Source: CBDUXT01 sp965371245 (lineage in GTDB: Bacteria; Planctomycetota; Phycisphaerae; UBA1845). From it: DNA of 59,229 nt. The stretch covers positions 1 to 59,229 of the forward strand of contig CBDUXT010000026.1 of assembly GCA_965371245.1 (NCBI GenBank), in the 5' to 3' direction. Below are positions 53,478 to 59,229 of the stretch, one piece after another. A model generated the notes under the pieces. The model was not told where the DNA came from. It saw only the letters and a program-made list of their open reading frames with translations, and made no database searches. Within the stretch, counting starts at the first letter, position 1, and each line of letters starts with the position of its first letter. A program made the translations under genes and the position numbers.

Positions 53478-54001
53478 ACGATGCCGCGGTCGAACAGGAT
53501 GGCCCCGCTCGCGGGGTTGATCCGGTCAACACGCTTGTGTTCTGGTGGTTGACCGCCCTGGCGGTCGCTGCCTTCGCCCCCTGTATTCTCCTTCCCGAAT
53601 GGCGGGCCTATGAATCACTCTGGGTGGCCGAGCAGGCGGAGCTGCACCGTCTCGACGCCTTGGAGAAAGTCGTCGAGCGAGAGCGGCGGTTGTTGGAGGC
53701 CGTGCAAAGCGATCCGGCCGTTCTGAGCCGGTTGGCCCAACGCGAGCTCAAGTTTCGGGTTCCGGGAGGGCGTCGCGTCATCGTGTTCGCGGAAGCGCCG
53801 CCGGGTTCGTCGGACGTATCCTTCACGCCGGTTCCACCGGAGCCTCCGGCGCTGGTCGCGCGAATCCTATCGTATGCTCCGGTGTTCAATTACGACGCTC
53901 TTTTTTGCGCCCCCGAAACGCGTACGATGATCATGGGCATGTCGATTGCTCTGCTCGGCGTTGCGCTGTGGCTACCACGGGGCACGGTCGCTCGATCCTA
54001 G
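53474..54001 (+). CDS. FtsB/DivIC-like septum formation protein
   Basis: 175 residues from a GTG that overlaps the enolase stop by four bases. An N-terminal helix (VFWWLTALAVAAFAPCILL) is followed by a coiled coil (EQAELHRLDALEKVVERERR, then LLEAVQSDPAVLSRLAQREL) and a KFRVPGGRRVIVF strand, the FtsB/DivIC pattern. FtsB often follows eno in bacteria, which supports the call. Odd for FtsB is a second hydrophobic segment near the C-terminus (MIMGMSIALLGVALWLP). A cell-division role is likely but not certain in planctomycetes. Confidence 0.7.
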   Translation: MNDAAVEQDGPARGVDPVNTLVFWWLTALAVAAFAPCILLPEWRAYESLWVAEQAELHRLDALEKVVERERRLLEAVQSDPAVLSRLAQRELKFRVPGGRRVIVFAEAPPGSSDVSFTPVPPEPPALVARILSYAPVFNYDALFCAPETRTMIMGMSIALLGVALWLPRGTVARS

Positions 54002-54044
54002 CGCTTTGGCGCATGGGGTGGTGGGTGGCATGCTCACGCTTGCG

Positions 54045-54137
54045 CGGCTCCGGTCGTTGGGTGGCATGGCCAAGCGCAGCGCGGCCATGTGCTGGGTGGA
54101 TCGACGCATGCCCGCGCCTCCGGCTTGGGCATGCCAC
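54045..54137. repeat. 93-bp repeat, copy 2
   Basis: Direct, nearly identical partner of 39608-39700. It is preceded by GTGGCATGCTCACGCTTGCG, which resembles the hairpin at 37741. Confidence 0.9.
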
Positions 54138-54430
54138 GCAACGCCGTGAACCTATCGGGGTCAGGCGGCGATATAAACTCTTTGTGCTAAAAGACTTTCA
54201 GACATCGTGGCCGAGCGCACCCGCCGGCTGTCGAAAAAAGGGGGCCGTGAGGCAACGGCTCATGGCCGAGCGAAGAGATTGACGATACGTAGACGCGCCT
54301 CGGGCACGCCCGTGATTGCGAACCGACATCATAAGCCTCCATGCCATGTCGTCGCGACAAAGACAACATCGGCACGGAGGCTGTTTCTTTCGTTGTCATA
54401 ATCACTTGGAGCATGTTTAGGAAGGCTCTT

Positions 54431-54502
54431 TCCGAGCCGCGCCCGTAAGGAAGCGGTCCGGTTTCGCACACGAAACCGCTCCCGCACGGTCGCGGCTCGG
54501 TT
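54431..54502. repeat. 80-bp palindrome family, short full copy
   Basis: Left arm TCCGAGCCGCGCCCGTAAGG and right arm CCCGCACGGTCGCGGCTCGG around a smaller palindromic centre (GGTTTCGCACACGAAACC). It lies in the 700-bp upstream region of the OPT transporter, which otherwise holds no gene. Confidence 0.85.
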
Positions 54503-54695
54503 CGTCATGACCCTTCTTATACACCCTCCTGGAACCCGCCCGAGCAACATTAGGTTCACGGCGTTGCATGCCACCCGTCGTACGCCCGCGGTTTTCATGG
54601 TGCGACCCAGCCCCTATAGTGTCCCGGCGGAAGCGACCCGGCACAACGTTCGCTTGTCGAAGAGGTGCTACACGCTCACACGGACGGATCCTCCC

Positions 54696-57368
54696 ATGCG
54701 CGAACTCTCCTGGTTGGCCATCCTACTCGGCGTTGTCATCGGCGCGGCGCTGGCGGCCGCGAACGCATTCGTGGGCCTGAAGGTCGGCATGACCGTCTCC
54801 GCGTCGATCCCCGCGGCCGTCATGTCCCTGCTGGTACTACGAACCCTGCTCAAGCGCGGCACGCTGCTCGAGAGCAACATGGTGCAGACCATCGGCTCGG
54901 CCGGGGAAAGCGTGGCCGCCGGCATGATCTTCACGCTTCCGGCGCTGTTCATCATGGAAAGCAAGCCGGAGTACCTGGAGATGGTCATCTGGGGTGGGCT
55001 CGGCGGGTTGCTCGGGGTCTGCTTTATGGTGCCGCTACGGCAGGTGCTGATCGTTCGCGAGCACGGCACACTCCCCTATCCCGAAGGGGTGGCCTGCGCG
55101 GAGGTGCTCCAATCCGGCGAACGCGGCGGAGCCGGGGCGAAGTCGGTGATTTGGGGCTCGATCGTCGGCGGGGTCTATTTTCTGGTCAACGGGCTGGGCT
55201 TCTGGCGGGAGCGCGCCGTCCTCTCGCTCGACACGGTTCGCACCGAAGTGCAGCTCGATTCGTCTCCGGCGATGCTGGGCGTGGGGTACATTCTCGGCCC
55301 GCGCATCGCGGGCTACATGCTCGGCGGGGCGGTCCTCTCCTGGTTCGTGCTCATCCCGGGTGTCGCCTTTTTCGGCGCGGACGCTCAGCAAGCCATCTAC
55401 CCGGTAGAAGACAAGCTCGTTTCCCAGATGTCGCCGTACGACATTTACAAGGGATACGTCCGCCACATTGGCGCCGGGGCCGTGGCGATCGGCGGGCTTA
55501 TCTCCCTGTTCAAGAGCATGCCGACGATTCTGTCATCCATGTGGCACCTGCTGAGCGGGATGTTCGGCTCGGGGCGGCGCATACGCGTGCGAACCGACAA
55601 GGACATTCCGTTTCCGATCCTGGCTCTCATCATCGGCGGGCTCGCCTACGCCATGTGGTCCTTCGAGGCCGTCCGGCTCGATCACATCGGCGTGATTGCG
55701 GTCATCATTTTCACGTTCTTCTTCGTGACCGTGTCCGCGCGCCTCGTCGGGATTGTCGGCAGCTCGTCGAACCCTGTTTCCGGCATGACCATCGCTACGC
55801 TTCTCGGAACGGCGCTGGTCTACAAGTTCTTCGTGCTGGACAAGAACCCCGGCATGACTGAGGCCGACCTGACGACCCTGAAGATCACGTGCATGTCCAT
55901 CGGGGCGATCGTCTGCACGGCCATCACCATCGGCGGCGACACCTCGCAGGACCTCAAGACAGGGTTTCTCGTGAAAGCGACGCCGTACAAGCAGCAGATC
56001 GGTGAGATGATCGGCGTGCTCACCTCGGTGGTCGCCATCGCCGGGCTGTTGCTTCTGCTCAACGACACCTATGGGTTCACGCAGGACAAGCCCAACCATC
56101 TGCCGGCCTTTCAGGCCAACATCATGAAGATCATCGTCGAGGGCGTCCTCGGTGGGCAGGTGCCCTGGACGCTCATCATGATGGGCGGGGCGGCGGCCGT
56201 GGTGGTGGAGATGCTGGGGCTTCCGGCTCTGCCGTTCGCTGTGGGGATGTATCTGCCGCTTGGGCTTTCCACGCCGATCATGGCCGGCGGCGTCGTCCGT
56301 TGGCTGATCGCTCGGAAACACAAGGACAAGACGGAGCACGACCCCGGTGTGCTCACCGCGTCGGGGCTGGTTGCGGGCTATGGGCTGATGGGCGTGACCT
56401 TCGCCGGTGTGCTCGCCCTGATCGCCTGGGGGTGGAGCAGTCCGACATGGACGAATCCGTTCGCCGACGGCGGACCCGCCACTGAACCCGTCGCGTACTC
56501 GCATCTGGTGCCATGGCTTTGGCAGAAAATGGGCGGACAGCCGGTTGCTGAGAACGCCGGCGTCGCCTACTGGTATCTCTCAGAGACCTGGTGGAAGGCG
56601 CTGCCGGCCGTTCCGTTCGCCCTGCTGACGATCTGGCTATGGTGGTGCGCTCGGAAGCGACCGCCGATCGTCCCGCCACGCCCGGTCCCGAGCGGGGCGG
56701 CCCCGGACGAACCGACGTTGCCGTCGATGCCGACGATCCTGTCTGATTCGTCCCACCCCGGCGGCTCCGCCGAGCCGCCCGCGGAAGGAACCGAGGGCGA
56801 AGCGGAACCCGCCTCGACCACGACCCGCCCGGAAAGCGAATCGGAGGCTGTCGGCGGTGAGACCGTGCAGCCGTCCAGTCCGTTCGCGCCGCTACCCGAC
56901 CTGCCGCCGATACCCACCGTTCCGCCGGCGCCGGAGGATTTGCCTGTTTCCGAGTTGCCCCCGTCGAGTGAGTCGCCGATGCGCCCCAAGTACCGCGCGG
57001 GCTACGAGCCGCCGCCCTCCGCCTCGCCGGAGGGACCGCCGCCCGACGCCTTCGACGACGAAATGGACGGGCCGGGCTCTGCCGACGACGCCAGCCCGGT
57101 TGGTTCAGAGAGCCGGACGGACGAGGATGAGCCCCCGCTCGACGCGAGTGACGACTCGGTGGACTTCGACCTGTCGGAGCGCGAGGCCTTTCCGTCGTCG
57201 CGGCTGGATGACGCAGAGCTACCAACGGGGCAGGCCGACGATGACGACGCCGAGCCGCCGACGGGCGACGACGAGATCGACACCGACGAAGCCGACGACC
57301 GCGGCCAAGACGGTACGCACGACGACAACGACCCGTATCGTCCGCGCGCGGATGATGAGCGGTTTTGA
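54696..57368 (+). CDS. OPT family oligopeptide transporter with long acidic tail
   Basis: 890 residues from the ATG at 54696 (MRELSWLAILLG). The first ~650 residues are an OPT transporter with about 14-16 membrane segments and the usual motifs: ANAFVGLKVGMTVSASIPAA, GSAGESVAAG, LPYPEGVACAEVL, GIVGSSSNPVSGMTI and ITIGGDTSQDLKTG. It should import peptides or metal-chelate compounds. From about residue 655 a ~235-residue Pro/Asp/Glu-rich, probably disordered tail follows (for example DDDDAEPPTGDDEIDTDEAD). Such a tail is not part of the family. It converges on a POT peptide transporter. Confidence 0.88.
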   Translation: MRELSWLAILLGVVIGAALAAANAFVGLKVGMTVSASIPAAVMSLLVLRTLLKRGTLLESNMVQTIGSAGESVAAGMIFTLPALFIMESKPEYLEMVIWGGLGGLLGVCFMVPLRQVLIVREHGTLPYPEGVACAEVLQSGERGGAGAKSVIWGSIVGGVYFLVNGLGFWRERAVLSLDTVRTEVQLDSSPAMLGVGYILGPRIAGYMLGGAVLSWFVLIPGVAFFGADAQQAIYPVEDKLVSQMSPYDIYKGYVRHIGAGAVAIGGLISLFKSMPTILSSMWHLLSGMFGSGRRIRVRTDKDIPFPILALIIGGLAYAMWSFEAVRLDHIGVIAVIIFTFFFVTVSARLVGIVGSSSNPVSGMTIATLLGTALVYKFFVLDKNPGMTEADLTTLKITCMSIGAIVCTAITIGGDTSQDLKTGFLVKATPYKQQIGEMIGVLTSVVAIAGLLLLLNDTYGFTQDKPNHLPAFQANIMKIIVEGVLGGQVPWTLIMMGGAAAVVVEMLGLPALPFAVGMYLPLGLSTPIMAGGVVRWLIARKHKDKTEHDPGVLTASGLVAGYGLMGVTFAGVLALIAWGWSSPTWTNPFADGGPATEPVAYSHLVPWLWQKMGGQPVAENAGVAYWYLSETWWKALPAVPFALLTIWLWWCARKRPPIVPPRPVPSGAAPDEPTLPSMPTILSDSSHPGGSAEPPAEGTEGEAEPASTTTRPESESEAVGGETVQPSSPFAPLPDLPPIPTVPPAPEDLPVSELPPSSESPMRPKYRAGYEPPPSASPEGPPPDAFDDEMDGPGSADDASPVGSESRTDEDEPPLDASDDSVDFDLSEREAFPSSRLDDAELPTGQADDDDAEPPTGDDEIDTDEADDRGQDGTHDDNDPYRPRADDERF

Positions 57369-57389
57369 ACCGATTACGGACCTGTGTGG

Positions 57390-57411
57390 CACCGGCATCT
57401 TGCCGGTGTTT
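57390..57411. terminator. Bidirectional hairpin between OPT and POT genes
   Basis: CACCGGCA-TCT-TGCCGGTG is a perfect eight-base-pair stem followed by TTTCCC on the plus strand. The same hairpin is part of the palindrome at 14455-14475, so a dispersed repeat seems to serve as terminator here. Confidence 0.5.
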
Positions 57412-57445
57412 CCCGCGACGAAAGTCCGCGCCACACCTGTGATTA

Positions 57446-58924
57446 TCAAAGGCTCGCGGGCGAGCCTTGTTCCGTGCGGCGCTCCAGCTTCTTGAGAAAG
57501 GGTGTAAGAATCATGAGCAACACGGCCGCACCGACGGCGAAGTACACGATGGTCGTGAAGACCCCCTCGTAGCCTGCTTCCCCGCTCGTCATGGCCGCGA
57601 TCATGCCTCCAATGACGTTCGCGAACGCGTTCGACAGGAACCAGACGCCCATCAAGAGTCCCGCTAGTCTGGCCGGCGCCAGCTTCGTGACCATCGACAG
57701 CCCAACCGGTGAAAGGCACATCTCGCCCGTCGTGTGAAGGAAGTAGGCGAGAATCAACCACCCGATTGCGGACTTCTCACCGTTGACGGCTTCCTTCGCG
57801 GCCATGACCATCGCCACGAACCCGGCGGCCATCTGAATCAGCGCGAGCGCAAACTTCATCGGTGATGAAGGATTCAGCTTCTTCCTTCCAAGCCATGTCC
57901 ACATGGCGGCGAATGGGATCGAAAGCAGCATGATGAATCCGGGGTTGACCGACTGGAATACGGAAGCCGGGACTTCCCAGCCGAACAGGTGGCGATCGAC
58001 GTGCGAGTCCGTGAACAGGCTCATCGAACTTCCGGCCTGCTCAAAACATGCCCAGAAGGTGATCGAGAAGAACACTAGGACAAGGATCACGAGGATGTGG
58101 CTTCGTTCCGTCGCCGTGACGCGGGTCATCTCAAAGATGATATACCCGAGGAACAGGACAGCAACGATTGGGACGATCGCCTGAACCGACTTGGGCTGAT
58201 ACACGAGGACCGCCGCCACGGGGAGGAAGAGAATGATGCCGAGATACAAGGCCCAGATCTTCGGAATCCCACCGATGAACGGTTCGCGTAGGGCCTCGGG
58301 TCGCGGGGGAAGTCCGTGGTCCCCGAGATATCTCGTTCCGTTCTGGAACACGAATAGTCCGATGACCATGCCGATCCCGGCGAGCCCAAAACCATAGTGC
58401 CACCCGTATGTCTCTCCAATCGCACCGCAAACAAGGGGCGAGAAGAACGCGCCGAGGTTGATGCCGAAGTAGAAGATCGTAAAAGCGCCGTCACGCCTCG
58501 GGTCGTCCTGCGGATAGAGTTTTCCCACCATGGTCGAGATGTTGGGTTTGAAGAACCCGTTGCCGGCGATCAGGAGCGCGAGCGCGCCGTAGAAGAAGAT
58601 GGGATGAGTGATGGCCATGGCGAAGTGACCGAGTGCCATGAGCACGCCGCCGAGAATAATCGCCTTGCGATACCCGAGGAATCGATCCGCCAGCATCCCG
58701 CCAAAGAGCGGGGTGGCGTATACGAGACCTGTGTACGCACCGTATTTCCAGCTCGCGACATCTTCCTCATACATGAGCGATTTGGTCATGTAAAAAATGA
58801 GAAGTGCCCGCATCCCGTAGTAGCTGAACCGCTCCCACATCTCCGTAAAGAAAAGGACGAACAGCCCGCGCGGATGACCGAAGAGAGTGTCGCTTGGAGA
58901 CGCGCCAAGTTGCTCGTGATCCAT
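57446..58924 (-). CDS. POT/PTR2 family proton-dependent peptide transporter
   Basis: 492 residues. Major facilitator of the peptide-transporter family that imports di- and tripeptides with protons. The ExxERFxYYG motif is present as EMWERFSYYGMRALL. GGMLADRFLGYRKAIILGG, GNGFFKPNISTMVG and FYFGINLGAFFSP complete the N-terminal signature, and EMCLSPVGLSMVTKLAP the C-terminal one. About 14 membrane segments. A TTG at 58927 directly before the ATG is also possible; GGGAG is upstream. Paired convergently with the OPT transporter, which suggests a peptide-rich diet. Confidence 0.9.
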   Translation of the reverse strand: MDHEQLGASPSDTLFGHPRGLFVLFFTEMWERFSYYGMRALLIFYMTKSLMYEEDVASWKYGAYTGLVYATPLFGGMLADRFLGYRKAIILGGVLMALGHFAMAITHPIFFYGALALLIAGNGFFKPNISTMVGKLYPQDDPRRDGAFTIFYFGINLGAFFSPLVCGAIGETYGWHYGFGLAGIGMVIGLFVFQNGTRYLGDHGLPPRPEALREPFIGGIPKIWALYLGIILFLPVAAVLVYQPKSVQAIVPIVAVLFLGYIIFEMTRVTATERSHILVILVLVFFSITFWACFEQAGSSMSLFTDSHVDRHLFGWEVPASVFQSVNPGFIMLLSIPFAAMWTWLGRKKLNPSSPMKFALALIQMAAGFVAMVMAAKEAVNGEKSAIGWLILAYFLHTTGEMCLSPVGLSMVTKLAPARLAGLLMGVWFLSNAFANVIGGMIAAMTSGEAGYEGVFTTIVYFAVGAAVLLMILTPFLKKLERRTEQGSPASL

Positions 58925-59178
58925 CAAGTCATTTCTCCCGTTTGCGTGTAGGGGCTGTACCGTCTTCTTTCACCCGGTCGCATTCCGATACCGAGGCATT
59001 TCGGCGGGTCACGACCGTAACGCGTAACTTCGGTGCATGTGGGTTGCACCCTAGCCGCCGGCTTCGGACCGCGCCGGTTCGTCGCTGGGGGCCAGGTCGG
59101 GCTGTTGCAACCTGTGGTTGAGCCTAACCGAAGAAAGTTCGGTTCGCCAGCGCCGCGGGGAGCGTAGGATCGTGGGGT
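58925..59178. other. Upstream region of the POT gene
   Basis: No gene is seen. Contains GC-rich sequence and short inverted repeats only, up to the start of repeat copy 3. Confidence 0.4.
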
Positions 59179-59229
59179 GCATGACCGAATCGGCGGGCAG
59201 TTTTCAGAGCACGGGGCGCGAGCCCTGTG
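59179..59229 (+). repeat. ~128-bp dispersed repeat, copy 3 (cut by window end)
   Basis: CATGACCGAATCGGCGGGCA and on to GCGAGCCCTGTG matches the first 51 bases of copy 2 with few changes. The rest lies beyond the window. Confidence 0.88.

Noticed and set aside
54507..54695. Longer start for the OPT transporter
   Set aside because: The extra 63 codons begin within the flank of a repeat and show no OPT similarity; the ATG at 54696 opens the first membrane helix.
1..59229. CRISPR array
   Set aside because: Repeats are dispersed and palindromic; nowhere are there regularly spaced short repeats with unique spacers, and no cas genes are present.

Overview
The window reads as a high-GC chromosome segment from a planctomycete, probably near the Phycisphaerae. 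This placement is inferred from gene content: CRTAC1/ASPIC-UnbV lipoproteins, a multihaem cytochrome with TPRs, DUF6504 and DUF6702 proteins, emfourin/protealysin, a planctomycete-type integrase, and intergenic palindromes that translate into phrases such as RPLPDGRGSV. No rRNA is present, so the lineage cannot be fixed. One tRNA, Ser(GCT), and about 46 genes are supported.

Layout. (1) 0.1-5 kb: a minus-strand pair, pentahaem cytochrome/TPR protein then CRTAC1-type lipoprotein, followed upstream by a secreted SecD-head plus cohesin-like protein with a clear terminator. (2) 7.3-12.9 kb: a two-gene operon of a 5-oxoprolinase (HyuA-HyuB fusion) and an unusual fusion of a D-glutamate cyclase-like domain with a MurD-like part that lacks the ligase C-terminal domain and has a damaged P-loop. 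This is the best candidate for an undescribed system: its genes meet at D-glutamate, 5-oxoproline and the peptidoglycan precursor. (3) 13.8-22 kb: metabolic and housekeeping genes (DUF192 lipoprotein, Tat-exported class V aminotransferase, DUF6702 protein, tyrosine phenol-lyase, RlmD, DUF6504 protein, aldehyde dehydrogenase). (4) 22-37.7 kb: an accessory island bordered by two decayed IS66 ends in inverted orientation. It holds a metallophosphoesterase, a beta-propeller, membrane proteins, a secreted nuclease, an LCAT-like hydrolase and a protealysin/emfourin pair, then tRNA-Ser, an integrase cassette of lower GC, a serine-recombinase stub and a laminin-B-like lipoprotein. (5) 37.8-59 kb: mostly core genes (glycosyltransferase, Lon-like protease, GNAT, HepT/MntA toxin-antitoxin pair, gltX, two lipoproteins, pssA/psd, an ABC exporter, eno with an FtsB-like gene, OPT and POT peptide transporters).

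The intergenic space is packed with dispersed palindromic repeats of at least five families. A ~128-bp element occurs at both window edges and at 16.1 kb; a 93-bp element occurs twice; an 80-bp palindrome occurs five times, once inside the 5' end of a coding sequence. Start sites given here were often moved inward from the longest possible reading frame where a Shine-Dalgarno, signal peptide or domain boundary argued for it.
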